64,000 bases of DNA from Unio delphinus (GCA_029339505.1 JAQISU010000123.1:7491501-7555500), one strand, 5' to 3'. Counted from the stretch's first letter, positions 40,483 to 52,854 are shown. The notes: generated by a model not told the origin, from the sequence alone. Program-made: numbers and translations.

Positions 40483-40971
40483 TTATATATTTCTTGATCT
40501 AAATGGTGATCTCGCTCGCGATTTCAAGCCACTTCCCGCTATCATATTTGCAGTAATATTATCCTGGGCGCTGCTCAGTGATGCTATTTTTTGATCCACT
40601 GCATTATTTATTATTTTGCTAATACTCGCGCACATAATTTCCGTAGATGGTATTGGTCCTTGTGACTTTATCACTGATGACAAAGTCATCGGTTTCCTTC
40701 GCCGCCAAACTAACGCTACTAGTTTTTCTTCAGTTGCGGAAAATGCCCTCCCAGCAACATCACCATCAGCGCTAATACTCTTATCACCAATAACATCAAT
40801 AGCTTTCATTGATAATTGTTTTGCAATTGGTGCTATTTTTGGAGCAATTCTTGCAAATAACCCTGCAATGGTATTACCGAGACCATCTCCATAGTACGCT
40901 CTATAAACTGGCAATCGTGAATTTACTACATAGACCATAGTTGGTTTGCTGTGGTTGTAGTGTATGATCAA
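40483..40971 (-). CDS. Protein VI-like minor virion protein, E4 (open)
   Basis: The 162 residues begin MIIHYNH, keep the amphipathic GDGLGNTIAGLF segment and the Ala/Lys-rich helix, and end Gly-Ser-Gly plus Arg-rich tail. The gene stops four bases before the capsid ATG. It is the only full-length open late gene in this copy. Confidence 0.62.
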   Translation of the reverse strand: MIIHYNHSKPTMVYVVNSRLPVYRAYYGDGLGNTIAGLFARIAPKIAPIAKQLSMKAIDVIGDKSISADGDVAGRAFSATEEKLVALVWRRRKPMTLSSVIKSQGPIPSTEIMCASISKIINNAVDQKIASLSSAQDNITANMIAGSGLKSRARSPFRSRNI

Positions 40972-40999
40972 CTTATTTAAATACTATTTATCTAATCGC

Positions 41000-41087
41000 G
41001 AAATTGCTAGCAATTTCCAATCTTATGGATTTTCGACGAGGCCATCAAATTAATCACTATGGTAACCGTAAAAATCCGTAGGATTTT
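41000..41087. repeat. Palindromes between protein VI and acidic genes of E4
   Basis: GAAATTGCTAGCAATTTC (41000-41017, perfect 18 bp) and AAAATCC-GTA-GGATTTT (41071-41087, perfect 17 bp). Confidence 0.75.
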
Positions 41088-42096
41088 CGGCTAGCAGATC
41101 AATAAACTCTCGATATTCATCAATATCCATGATACCACCCTCAAATAGTCGTCTGCAGATATCAGCTGCCTAAGGTGAGTTGTTTCCGGCTCGTTTTCCT
41201 CCTACGAGAACTTCTAATCGTGATATATCCCCGAGAATACTATTAGGACAATGAACTAGACCACTGCCTTATACCCCCCTTGGAGTTCTTCTCTGAGAAA
41301 TCCATTCCCACTACTATAACCAGTTGCACCCTGTGCATCCTCATCATCTTCGTCTCGATCATATAGTGGTTGACCACTCTTTTTTTAATTTTATTCAAAT
41401 ACGAATTATAATTATTATCATCTCTTGAGATTCTAATTCCACCGTGTTTTGCTAAATATATTTTATTTTTCCAGGTGTCAAAGAATTTTATATAGTCTTC
41501 AGCTCCTTCTTTTATATAGTTTTCACTTTTCGTCTCTTTAAAATAGTTAACAAAAAAAATCAGCTAATTCATCATCCGTGTAATCTTTAAATGTATTTAT
41601 CACTTCTTTCGGAAATATCTCTTCAGATGGATGTATTCTCTCTTTCAAAATTTCTTCTTTTTCTCCAATAATATCATCCTCATCTTCTTCAATAATATTA
41701 CCTAGTCGTTGTTCTTGTTCAGGCGGGTTTTCATGTGTGTGTGTGGGGGGGGGGGTAATATCAATATCACCTTGTTGTTCCTGAAGTTGTGCAGCTGTTA
41801 TTATATCACCAGGAAGTGTTTTTAAAGATTTCTTTGCTTGCTTGGATCTCTTTGCTATTTTTTCAAGTACAGGAAGAAGGGCTGGTATTTCTTTCTCTCG
41901 TTGTTCCTCAGAAATATCTCCCCATAAGACAGTTGCAGTGGTTACTGGTTTGAATAGCTGTTCAGTGTCTCCTGCAAAATCACTTTGAAATTGCTCGTTT
42001 GGAGCATATTTCGGACGGAATCACAAACTGGAATAAATTTATTAATTGAAGCTAATCGTTCACGTGCTAATTTAGTTGTTAGTGCTTCATTTACCA
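41031..42096 (-). pseudogene. Acidic late protein of E4, many breaks
   Basis: The start at 42096 and the L-A-R-E-R-L-A helix are clear, as is the conserved C-terminal L-E-V-L and K-R-A-G-N-N-S part near 41180-41240. Between them are several frame changes, including a run of G (about 41742-41755) in the acidic linker. Confidence 0.75.
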
Positions 42097-42199
42097 TTAT
42101 AAATAAATGTACGATGTAAATTGTAAGTGGTAAAACTCACCCCCAAAATTTTTTTGTGTGTTATACTTCCGCGTAGTGATTAAATCATCAGTAATAAAT

Positions 42200-42300
42200 C
42201 ACCTGTCTATAGAATTATGTTCTAGGTGAGTAAGCGCATACCTGTCTATAGAATTCTGTTCTAGGTGAGTAAGCGCATACCTTTCTATAGAATTTCCGTA
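42200..42300. repeat. 40-bp tandem repeat, 2.5 copies
   Basis: CCTGTCTATAGAATTCTGTT followed by CTAGGTGAGTAAGCGCATA, repeated in the gap between the acidic and helical-protein remnants. Confidence 0.8.
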
Positions 42301-42318
42301 CCTGTATGTATGCCGTGT

Positions 42319-42696
42319 TTACTGTGTTGAGGTAATCAAAGGTGAATTTTCATTTTGGCGGATAATCTCTTTTATTGTTTTGATTTTCGAGTTAATTGTG
42401 AGTTTGATTTCATATTGTTTTCCCAATTCACTTCTGACCTTTTCGACAGCAGTCAATAACGGGACGAACTTATTGATGTCGTTATAGAATGCAAGAGAGT
42501 CATAAATAGCGTGTTGAATTCTCTTTATAAAAGAATAAGGTTTCAATAACACATACCTATTATTCCGAGAGCTATCATCAATATCCTGAAATTCAGAAAT
42601 AATCTGATTACAATCTTATTTATCTGACAATTGAATTCTTTGATTTTTCAAATTTGAAATCTCGTTAATAATGACATTCATATTTTCGAAATTCAT
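42319..42696 (-). pseudogene. Small helical protein of E4, one nonsense codon
   Basis: Starts at 42696; a TAA near 42617 replaces a conserved position just before the D-C-N-Q-I-I segment. The rest is open to 42319 with K-Q-Y-E-I-K-L and I-N-S-K-I. Confidence 0.7.
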
Positions 42697-43376
42697 ATAT
42701 GAAATATTATGAATTTAAAATGAAATTAAAAAAAGAAAAATAAACAATAGCTATAATGAGCGGTTATCATTCACTGGGTCCCTTATTGGCTTTTATGTCT
42801 TTCATAGGTTTTTTTTTCTTTGAGATTGACCCTATGACCGTTTCTTTTAGCCGATAGTTCATTCTGAACTATCCTGTGGGGTTACCCTAGTGTAACATAG
42901 AGCTTTTTGCATCCATGCTATTGTTTATTTTGGGAGCGCCTATTGTTGTTATACACCTCCCCCAAGAATTTAATTTCCCGGGGGGGGTGTAAAATCACAC
43001 CGTAACGTATTTGACGTGACGGGAGGTGTACACGAAATATCCTTTTTGGGCTGGCGCCCCAATTATATAGAAAAACCTTCCGATCGGTACCGTCGACAAT
43101 AATGCTTGCCACCAGATTCGAAGGATGGCCCCCAAGACGAGATTCCATCTATGTATACAATACGCTAGTGATCGTAATCTACAAATCTATAAATATATGT
43201 GTATCATGCGAAGGGTTTAATGATGACAACAAGAGATTGCATTATGCGGAACTTCTACCCGGTGAAACATTAAACCACACAAAAAAGCATTCACTCATCA
43301 AAAATCCCATTGAGATGCGTGACTACAACAAAGGAGTTATCGTACGCACACAAGCCCACAGGAATTATACGTAAAT
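42697..43376. other. Non-coding early/late junction region of E4
   Basis: It corresponds in place to 6063-7036 of E1 but shows little similarity by eye. It contains a C-rich/G-rich pair (CCTCCCCC near 42955 and a G-run near 42980) and GGTGT-AAAATC-ACACC nearby. Open frames on both strands here (42918-43148, 43102-43374) have no support from other copies. Confidence 0.4.
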
Positions 43377-43845
43377 TGAATTATATGTCCGGTTCTTTTG
43401 GAAAAAGCCGATCGATATACTTGTTCTGCTACTTTTCGTACTGAGGGTTCGCAAATATCGAAATATTTTCCATCTTCATTCATTTATTAAAATACTCTTT
43501 CTTCGTTATTTTCTGTATTAAATGATTGTATAGGCTTCTCATTTTTGAGTGTTTTCCAGTCTCTCCTCGTTTGGTGTTTTCACTTTGTGAAATAGCTCGT
43601 TAATTATCTAAAGAATTATCAGTTTTTATACCATTTATGTGATCAATAACAAGACCATCCTTGATCAATCCATTGTAACATTCGAACGCAAATCGATGAC
43701 CTTAATATTTTTCCCTCCAGCGCCAAACATAAGATATCCATGATTATTCACAGCAACAACTGGGTTCTTCCGTCTAAGGTTTCTGACAATACCGTCACAA
43801 GATGCTTCATAATTGGTAATCACGAGATGTAATTGAAATTCTTGG
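43377..43845 (-). pseudogene. HNH endonuclease remnant of E4
   Basis: The NUMOD4-like Y-E-A-S segment, a damaged HNH core (V-I-D-H-I) and the C-terminal NUMOD1-like region can be followed. The start ATG is lost and stops occur near 43608 and 43485. Confidence 0.7.
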
Positions 43846-43865
43846 TTTATTTATATACTATAATA

Positions 43866-44194
43866 TTATTTGTCTAATTCATTATTTGGTTTAGTTATTA
43901 CTTGAGAATCTATCAATGTAGTCTTGAGGTGTTCTTATTATTTTGTCAGGGACAGTCATTGATGGAGTTTTTAACTCGTTTATCATAAAAGCGCTTTTGC
44001 TCTCTGTATCGCTTACAAACACAATTGAGACACAACTGCTACTTACCACGTACACCTACCCCACATCATATGCAAAGTAAGGACCCTAAGCTTCCACTAC
44101 GAACGCTTTGTAAATGATATCCACAGAATTCATTTCTACATGATTTGTTACAAGCGGTTACTGATCCTATCATAACCCATTTGCAATGATTCAT
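43866..44194 (-). pseudogene. Small zinc protein of E4, frameshifted
   Basis: The first cluster (C4 to H27) is preserved. A TGA replaces a codon in the second Cys ribbon (near 44070) and indels follow; the N-E-L-D-K end is still readable at 43866. Confidence 0.75.
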
Positions 44195-44236
44195 TATATA
44201 ATAAATTCTTAATTTAAATACTTGTTTTAATTATAA

Positions 44237-45656
44237 TATAGAGAAGTTCTAGAGATTATCGAAAATTACGCCTTGGAAAAATGTTGAATTCAGTCTCGAT
44301 AGCGTCTCCACTGATGTACCAAAGAGTCTAATAAGTGATAGAAGCATGTTGGGTAAAATCCGTGATTGTTTTAATGAATTCAAGCGCGATGGAGCATCTC
44401 ACTATTGGTCAGCATTTCGAATTGATGGTAATGTTGATGCTACCATGAACGACGAAAGAGCAGCACTGATAATCTCACATCTTGACAAGAAAAAGTATTT
44501 TTTTTAAGAGTGAAATTCATTATCCGTTCAGAAACGGGGAATTGGATTATACGCGACAAATTTGAACCCATCCTGAAAAATAAGAGAACTGTCACTGTGA
44601 GTCAGGATTCCAAACGAGGAATTCTGACTGGGATTGACAAACCGTATTACGAGAGATCATGTCCTGTAACAGCAGTTGTTTATGGAATTTATACGATAAA
44701 TGATAAACCGAGTATTGAAAAACTAAATACAATGAAATTGTCACCGTTGACGTCGTCAAGAATAAATTGTGTAGCAGAACGAATAATAGAACATTTTACA
44801 AATGCGTTGCGTGGAAACAAATTGACGGATCTAAAACACACAAAAATAAACGAATGGGGATTAACAGTGAAGGAGAGCGGAGCAACAATTCAAGATATAG
44901 CCAAATTAGAAACATCATTAAGATTCCCAATAACCGTAATGACGATAACAAGAGAGGTATTACACGAATCGAAATATAAATCAAATGGAGCTCGAATCAA
45001 AATTATTGACCATAATGAACACGCGTGAACACATGCGGTAACAATATTTCCGCGGGATAGAACCATAAAATATTACAAAGGAAATTTATTTTATTTTATT
45101 TACGAGATAAGTAAAAACGATCCCGTGTCAGTGTGGTTACTTCACAGTTTTGAAGACGAAGAGGGTAAATTCGATCAATTTGTAAGACCCAATGGCGAAT
45201 TATACCGTACTGAAGCCCTCCACAACGAGATGAAAAAACTTGCTAGTGGTTTTTCAACGGATTACGACGAACAATTATTAACAAAGTGTTTTACAATACC
45301 GTCAATTGCAGCTCATTTCATGAGAAAGAGAAATCTATGGAATCCAACACGCGCATAATTTTTCAGATATCGAATCAAACTGTGTGAATATGGCCATGGT
45401 GGATTATAGAATACAAAATACGACCCTACAAGTATTTTTTCGGTTGATATGATTGCGTGTTATTCAGAGAGTTTTCTTGGGTATGGAGAGTGTTCTGAGT
45501 ACTTCAAAAGATTTGGACATCCCACACATGAGATGACCCGTGATGCGATTAATGGACCACTGTCCGATTTTGATTTAACCGGATTCACTCGTGTAGTATC
45601 ATTTGAGTTGGCTAAAGAACTTCATCCGTGTTGTTATGTTTGGTTTGGTAGACACA
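44237..45656 (+). pseudogene. PolB N-terminal remnant of E4
   Basis: The ATG is mutated. The N-terminal region is readable, with an open piece 44510-45028, another at 45125-45358, and the motif A region with its Asp kept (V-D-M-I-A-C-Y) near 45445-45470. It stops at about 45656 in the segment around residue 512 of E1, so motifs B and C, the helicase and HNH are missing. It lacks the palindrome-coded inserts of the E1 gene. Confidence 0.82.
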
Positions 45657-45660
45657 TCTC

Positions 45661-45720
45661 TGAAGGAGAGCGGAGCAACAATTCAAGATATAGCCAAATT
45701 AGAAACATCATTAAGATTCC
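45661..45720. repeat. 60-bp exact copy of 44868-44927 at a deletion junction
   Basis: The sequence beginning TGAAGGAGAGCGGAGCAACA is identical at both places, same strand, 793 bases apart. It lies exactly where the polymerase remnant meets the PLA2 remnant, a filler sequence typical of template-switch repair. Confidence 0.85.
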
Positions 45721-45726
45721 AAATAA

Positions 45727-46020
45727 TCAGATCGTCGAGTCTGATATCGAGTCTGGTCCCAGGTGCACAAAAACTATATCATGGAAGGTGCTTTTCTCCT
45801 GGATACTTCGCCCATCGTGTTCTGGGAGTTTTATTAATTTGGCTGCAATATCACCTCCTCGTTTATTTTTAAAAACATCTCCAGATTTCAAATCTAAATT
45901 TTTTGTACCACATTGTTCACACTTACAAGCAAGTGCTGATCTGTTATTTTTAGTTGTAACCGTCATCAAGTCGTTTGTGCTAGTACGCTTCTTACATTTC
46001 ACACAATATATTAAATCCAT
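45727..46020 (-). pseudogene. Zinc ribbon-PLA2 protein of E4, truncated
   Basis: The zinc ribbon (CVKC, CEQC) continues in one frame into the Gly-Gly-Asp-Ile-Ala-Ala linker and the start of the PLA2 domain, showing that the two parts form one gene. A 1-base loss just after the first L-P breaks the PLA2 frame before the catalytic His-Asp, and the gene is then cut by the deletion at about 45727. Confidence 0.75.
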
Positions 46021-46037
46021 AATTTATTTATAATAAC

Positions 46038-46623
46038 ATGAATATAATTGATTTTTTGGCGACAAAAACACGAGAACAGTTAAACATCATGCAGCGCTAC
46101 CAAATTCTATTCGCATGATTATAATTGGACCATCTAGAAGTGGCAAGACACAACTGCTACTTAATTTGATACTATGTTAAAGGATTTTAACGAGAAAGCA
46201 AAATCGGAAATCGATGAAGATGTTATTGAGTTTATAACCGATATCAAGGAAGCACCGAGCATTGATGATATTGATGGAAGTATTAACAATTTAGTCGTAT
46301 ATGATGATGTCATGTTAGACAATCAAAATAATCCCGCTCGGATATTTTCCAGAGGTAGGCATAAAAATACCAATGTGATATATGTCACTCAACGATACAC
46401 TCAAATACCAAAAGTGATCAGAGATAACTGCAATATTCTTTCTGTATTCAACGGAGTAGACACACATACGCTACGAAATATTTGGCAAACTTGGTGCGGC
46501 GGTGATATGGGTCATAGTCACTTTAGAGATTTCTTTAGTCGCGCTCAGTCAATCCCTCATGGATTTGTATCGATAAATTTGCATGATCCTAATCAAGATA
46601 TCGTGTCGGACGTGATCAATTAG
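46038..46623 (+). pseudogene. DNA-packaging ATPase (A32/FtsK type), E4 copy, damaged
   Basis: The start (M-N-I-I-D-F) is followed by a stop near 46118, then Walker A (IGPSRSGKT). After a deletion of some tens of residues comes an open piece (46174-46623) with Walker B (LVVYDDVML) and V-I-Y-V-T-Q. The stop falls at the edge of the terminal repeat. The family powers genome packaging and often selects internal membranes or capsid vertices. Only view of this gene in the window apart from 18 codons at the left edge. Confidence 0.82.
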
Positions 46624-46805
46624 TCTGTTTGTGAAATCCTAAAAAGATTTTCATCGTAAAAAAAGAATTTTATCCCCATAGCAGCAGAGAGCGCAACAAC
46701 GACTTTGCGTCTCCAAAGAAAACTTTTTTTTACGATTTTGGAGGAAGCCTTGGTTTACCAAATGGACGTTTCTAAAGAGTTGTCGGATTCGCCCTCTCTG
46801 CTGCT
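46618..46805. repeat. E4 terminal repeat, ATPase side
   Basis: The outer fold-back part (46680-46805) begins AGCAGCAGAGAGCGCAACAA and ends GCCCTCTCTGCTGCT. The inner part (46618-46679) repeats penton-end sequence (AGTCTGTTTGTGAAATCC), although the gene here is the ATPase. Reverse complement of 35119-35347 with one internal block fewer. Confidence 0.87.
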
Positions 46806-46977
46806 TATCTTAATAAATTTCAAAACATTGACACCCTTGTTTATATAACAACAGTTTATCCTACCACAGCTTTATATAAAAGGTGAAAGTAAACAATGAA
46901 CTTTATCCTTAATTTAGACGAAATATTCAAGGCTAATTATAAGCAAACCGAGTCTAGAATATTCTGAAGTTAAATGA

Positions 46978-47935
46978 CATATAAACATTCTATGTACAAC
47001 TTAAGATCTTTGCCAAACCTTAGGTATGTAAACATTCTATGTACAACTTAAGATCTTTGCCAAACCTTAGGTATGTAAACATTCTATGTACAACTTAATA
47101 TCTTTGCCAAACCTAAGGTATGTAAACATTCTATGTACAACTTAAGATCTTTGCCAAACCTTAGGTATATAAACATTCTATGTACAACTTAAGATCTTTG
47201 CCAAACCTTAAGTATGTAAACATTCTATGTGCAACTTAAGTTTTTTGCCAAACCTTAGGTATGTAAACATTCTATGTACAACTTAAGATCTTTGCCAAAC
47301 CTTAGGTATGTAAATATTCTATGTACAACTTAAGTTCTTCGCCAAACCTTAAGTATATAAACATTCTATGTGCAACTTAAGTTCTTTGCCAAACCTTAGG
47401 TAAATAAACATTATATGTGCAACTTAAGTTTTTTGCCAAACCTTAGGTATGTAAACATTCTATTTACAACTTAAGATCTTTGCCAAACCTTAGGTATGTA
47501 AACATTCTATGTACAACTTAAGATCTTTGCCAAACCTTAGGTATGTAAATATTCTATGTACAACTTAAGTTCTTTGCCAAACCTTAGGTATGTAAATATT
47601 CTATGTACAACTTAAGTTCTTTGCCAAACCTTAGGTATATAAACATTCTATGTGCAACTTAAGTTTTTTGCCAAACCTTAGGTATGTAAACATTCTATTT
47701 ACAACTTAAGATCTTTGCCAAACCTTAGGTATGTAAATATTCTATGAACAACTTAAGTTCTTTGCCAAACCTTAGATATGCAAACATTCTATGTACAACT
47801 TAATATCTTTGCCAAACCTTAGTTATGTAAACATTTTATGTACAGCTTAAGATCATTAACAACTTTAGTTATGTAAACATTCTGTGTACAACTTAAGATC
47901 TTTGTCAAACCTTAGGTATGTATACATTATGTTTA
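46978..47935. repeat. 47-bp satellite, about 20 units
   Basis: Unit starts GTATGTAAACATTCTATGTA and continues CAACTTAAGATCTTTGCCAA; head-to-tail with point variation, more diverged at the right end. Confidence 0.95.
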
Positions 47936-49010
47936 CATTTTCTAAAGTACAACTTACAATAATGAAGAAATGTTAAGAACACGCTTAAATATTTACAACA
48001 CCTCTATTCATAAAGAAATATAAAAATGTATACGATGAAGATGTCTTTGACATAATTGTACATATGCGAATGATAACAATAATAATTCAATTTACATTGG
48101 AAAAGGTCTTATGAATGTCACTCGGGGCTTAATTACACAATATATACAGCAATAAAGTAATATGGCACTACAGTACACATGAGAGCGCACCTGCAGTCAC
48201 ATTACATTTTCTCTTCATGTGTCTAATGTGAATATTTTATTCTTACAGCCTATATCTCGATCTAAATTATTTATGTTATTGTTCTTTCGATTCTTACTGA
48301 ACGTTAGGGGATTGTAATCTCCGAAATACACCAACATGAGAAGGAGCTGAATTAATACACGCTTTTAACTCTTTAAAGCCGTTATCAACGCCAAACAATC
48401 CAATTTAATTGTGATAACACCTTTTTGGTGCTTCTTTTTTAATTTTATATAAAAATAGCACACTGGATGGTCGACATCAATTTACATCTTGAATCAATAC
48501 TCCACCAAACCTTACATCACTTACATCTCTATACATTTTAAACTATTGTATTGGCTGTAATTTGGTGCTTAAAGAAATAGTGCACTTTCATGTACGGCCT
48601 TTAATTTATTAAAAGCCTCCTGTTACTTTTCATACCAATGAAACATGGATTTGTACACAACAGAGTTGTCAAAATTCAGCAATAATGGAAAACTTCGAGC
48701 AAAATATCCGATAATATTCAATTGTACCCGAAATTTCCTATAATATTCAGTTGTACCCTAAATTTCCGATAATATTCAGTTGTATGTAAACGTCATATCA
48801 GCTGGAGTTCACTAACATAACTTCTACAAGATTAAATTGTCCTTGTATCAGAACATATCCTAAAAATGTGACAAATTCGCAGAAAAATGCTCACATTTAA
48901 CAAGAGAAATGTTAGATAAATATATTCAAATTAATAGCAAATGTAAACAGATATATCACATAATGTAGCAAATATCCAACTCACTTTGGTGCTACTCTTA
49001 TTAAAAATGA

Positions 49011-49054
49011 GAACATTATTATTATCATTATTATTATTATTATTAGTATTATTA

Positions 49055-49095
<41 letters not shown>

Positions 49096-49096
49096 T
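49011..49096. repeat. (ATT)n microsatellite
   Basis: Near-continuous ATT units with a few interruptions. Confidence 0.95.
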
Positions 49097-50249
49097 AGTT
49101 GTCACATGTGACCAGGATAGTTATTATAGTTATAGTTGTTAAAGAGGATACAGCTAATTCATGTTAAAATGCATGTAGATTTTCAAAAGAGATTTTCGAA
49201 TTCATCATATTACGGTGTCATTGTGAGGAAAAAAAATCTTTTTATTTTGTTGTCGGTCATTACTAATGCTACTTTCTTTGACTTACTTATATATTAATCT
49301 CTGCGATAGTTTTGATTATGCAAATCTAATCACACATCCCAAACCGGCGATGCACATGTATCTCTGTAAAAGTTTTCAAATAGCTACATATCAGAAGAAT
49401 CCCAAATTTGTATATAATTAATTAAAATATTTTAAAACGGCTTCACATCATTCAGATAAAACTCATCAAATTATGTCACTGATTGTTAAACGAAACCATG
49501 ACTCACAAACATGCGGAAGTACCAATAAAAGATTATTACACTCAGAATTAAAAAGAACAATAACTTCCTGGCTCGAAGATGAATCAATTGTGCAGAAAAA
49601 TACCTCACAGGTAATGAAAGTGAGAAATTATACTGAAAAGGACCCGACCATTTAATTCCCTGAGGATCGAAACAATGGGAGATGGTATTTTAAAAAGAAA
49701 TTTCATGTCCCTTAAAAGATCATTTTTTTGATGAGATAGTTAGAAGAAAAGAACTTAACGCTGTTAATGATACTAAATATTCACAAAATTATCTTGAGAA
49801 AAAGTATTTTTAAAAAACTTTCATGGAAGGAAAATCCCGAAATCCCTCTCCCTCCCTCCAAATAAAATGGTCGGTCCATTAGTATAAATAAGTGCAATGA
49901 TGCTACTTGAAGGCAGTGGGTATATTTATGATACCTCTTAAAGGTTGTCTCACTAAATAGACAGAGAAAATATTCTTCTTGTTGACTTGGACTGACAATC
50001 ATCAGATTGAAAGGTAAGCACATCATGTTAAATTTGTTACTTTCGTAGATTGATACAGGACCGAAATTGGAGCAAAGCGGTAGCCTTGAACCCCACGACT
50101 TCATGGCCACAGGTTAAATTGACCAAAACTTAACTGCACCCGAAGCGTGGCGCAGTGGGCCTAGCCTTGGTTCATAAACCACACCAGTTTCTCATCAAAT
50201 GATATTTAGATGATCCACATATAAAAGGAACTTTATTTTTGTTTGTTTG

Positions 50250-50545
50250 TTTACGATTTTTTACGTAGTTTTCACAATTCTCAGTCTTGTCGCTTCAATC
50301 TCTGCAGTGAGGCAGTTTATAGTGATATCAAGCAATGGGGGATCATTCCGCAGACATGTAGCATGATGTCCCACCCAGTCACATTATCCTGACACCAGGC
50401 CAACTAGTCCAAACACTAACATCTTAATGTTGAGCGTTAAACGAGGCAGCTGTTAATACAAAGTTTGTACGTGTTTGGTATGATTCGGCCTGGAATCGAA
50501 CCCACGGCCTCCCGCTATTCTAACCAATAGGCCACCGCAGCGGTT
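50250..50545 (-). mobile_element. tRNA-derived SINE, second copy
   Basis: Same family as 18191-18487: shared GTCACATTATCCTGACACCA and, on the minus strand, B box GGTTCGATTCC. More diverged than the first copy. Confidence 0.7.
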
Positions 50546-51214
50546 TATAATATGAGACAGCATCTAAAAAAATATTGTAGTTAAATTGAGACGTTATTAT
50601 GCTTTGATTTGTTTTAACCTCCTGATTTCATTATTAACATTTGCATTCTTAGTAGAAAATCTGTCACCTTTCCACAATGAGTAGATGAGAAAATTATAGA
50701 ATTTCCCTAAAATAATTAGTTTCATTTATATTTCTCGTGAACCTATATCAGTAAGTTTGTATCAGATGACAATTAATATCTTCAAACATGGTTCACACAG
50801 CTCATGAAGTAGAGATGATCAAGTACAATAGGAATCTTGCCTCCATTATTAATACCTTGTGTGCCATTAAAATGTTCTCTAATACATTTTACTGGATTAA
50901 TACACATGATCAAATAATAATTGTATTGATGACATCCATATAGTTAAAGTTCGAGTTTAAATGCATTGACCATTTAATATCAAAATGGGCTGACAAATAA
51001 GGAAAGAATTAGCAGTGATAGATTCATAATAGTCTTCTTGAGGAGTAATTTGCTTTCACTCTAGAATGTGTGGCTAAGCAGCTTGCGATTTACACCATAC
51101 ATTCAAAAGAATGCTGAACTCCCATGTAAACTTGTAGATGTCGAGATTTCCAAGCTGCACTAATACATATTACTTATATTTGATATCACGGGTTTACACG
51201 TATTCAGTGGGCAT

Positions 51215-51800
51215 ACAGGTTAAACAGGAAACCAATAATGGGTATGAAGCTGACATACATATTATAAAGGAAACCAATAAAGGTTTATGAAAATGCCATA
51301 TATGTTATATAGGAAACCAATAGAGAGTGACAAATTGACTTACATATTATACAGGAAACCAATGAAGGGTATGAAGCTGACATACACATTATATCAGAAA
51401 CCAATGAAGGGTATCAAGCTGACATATATATAATATAGGAAACAAACCAATTTATGAAAATGACATCTATGTTATATAGGTAACCAATAAAGGGTATCAA
51501 GTTGACATACAAATTATAAAGGAAACCAATGAAGAGTATAAAGCTGACATACAGATTATACAGGAAACCTATGAAGGATATCAAGTTGACATACAGATTA
51601 CATGTATTAAGTTGATATAAAGATTATACAGGAAACAATCAAGGATATGAAGCTGACATGTATTATATAGGAAACCAATAAAGGGTATGAAGCTGACATA
51701 CAGATTGTACAGGAAACCGATCAAGGTTATCAAGGTGACATATAGAATATAAAGGAAACCAATAAACATATGAAGTTGAACTAATGATTATACAGAAAAC
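51215..51800. repeat. About 43-bp satellite, some 13 units
   Basis: Units share AGGAAACCAATAAAGGGTAT and GAAGCTGACATACA with variable spacing of 41-44 bases. Confidence 0.85.
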
Positions 51801-52854
51801 AATCAAGGATATTAATTATCGAGCAACAATAAATATCAAGTACCATAATAAGATTTAGGAGAATAAGCACCAGGACTAGACTTCAAAAACTCACATCGGG
51901 TTTGGTAATATGATTGAGCTGATACGATCTTATTTCGACATTTGCTGATCATCATCAACCACAGCCCGACATCACTGACATCAATGACATAATTGAAGGG
52001 CTGATTTTCTTGTTTCAACCTAATTCATCAAAACAGCATTTAATCAACGGTTCCGAATTCCATTGCTGGACGAGTTTTCTTTTCCTATTACAAATTTATT
52101 GCCTAACCTTAAAAAAAACATTCAGAATAATTAATTTCACTTGACGTGTTATGGCTGCAGCCAAATTGGTCTTCGTATATGTGTACAGCAATCAAGCATT
52201 AAATACGCGTTAAGAAATAGATAAGATTGAATGGCACTATGACGAATATACTAAATAGGGTCAAACAGTTAAGGAATTAACACGATATTATACTGAAAAA
52301 ACAGGTCATAACAGCAAAGGGAAAACGCCACAATTTAGAAATAGATGATAATATCATCATCACATATGAATGCCCTCTAACAGAAGCATCTTATTTTGTC
52401 ATAAGCTTTACATAATGATTCTTTCTATCCTTTCTATTTGGGAAAGAAATGTGAGTTAGTCTGCATGGGTATATTATCATGAAGATTGGTTCTTATGCTT
52501 CACTTTAGGAGTCTATTTAGGCGGGCAATGTGAGACTGTCTGACTTATTATCCTAGAACTTAAAATTAAGTCGACATTTTACATACCAGAGTAGGAAGTC
52601 CAGTAAATTATCTCTGTTAATTTACTAAATCCAATTCAGGTAAACTTATTTTGGCGTGTTCCAGAGCTTAGATATGTTACTATTCATATAGAGTACGGTG
52701 AGATCAAAGTTTGATTGATTCATTGCATCAGATCAAAATGATTGTAACAGTGAAACTGGTTGACTTTGTAATCTAGATGCAGAGGGCCATGACAAATTAA
52801 GTGTCCTAAAGTTAGTTTGTGTTCCCGCTTTTGCAACCATCATGGAGATGAATT

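Larger units (their letters stand above)
35114..46810. mobile_element. E4: decayed element with both ends and 5-bp target duplication
   Basis: Terminal repeats at 35119-35347 and 46618-46805 are inverted relative to each other. Directly outside each lies TATCT (35114-35118 and 46806-46810), the target duplication. The gene order is the full set read from the other side: penton to helical protein leftward, PolB rightward, zinc ribbon/PLA2 leftward, ATPase rightward. Integrase and the PolB C-terminus are deleted. Only protein VI is fully open, so this copy cannot act alone. Confidence 0.88.

Noticed and set aside
42918..43374. Two opposing open frames of 76 and 90 codons in E4
   Set aside because: No counterpart in E1 or E2, no recognisable motif, non-coding region expected here.
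45449..46033. 194-residue open frame on the plus strand in E4
   Set aside because: Runs from a PolB piece through the filler duplication into the antisense of the zinc-ribbon gene; chance product of a deletion junction.
46617..46680. Penton-end sequence after the ATPase as a recombination scar
   Set aside because: The same segment is present inverted at the other end of E4, so it is part of the terminal repeat.
46978..47935. Regular 47-bp repeats resembling a CRISPR array
   Set aside because: Units are head-to-tail without unique spacers, and the surroundings are eukaryotic; it is a satellite.
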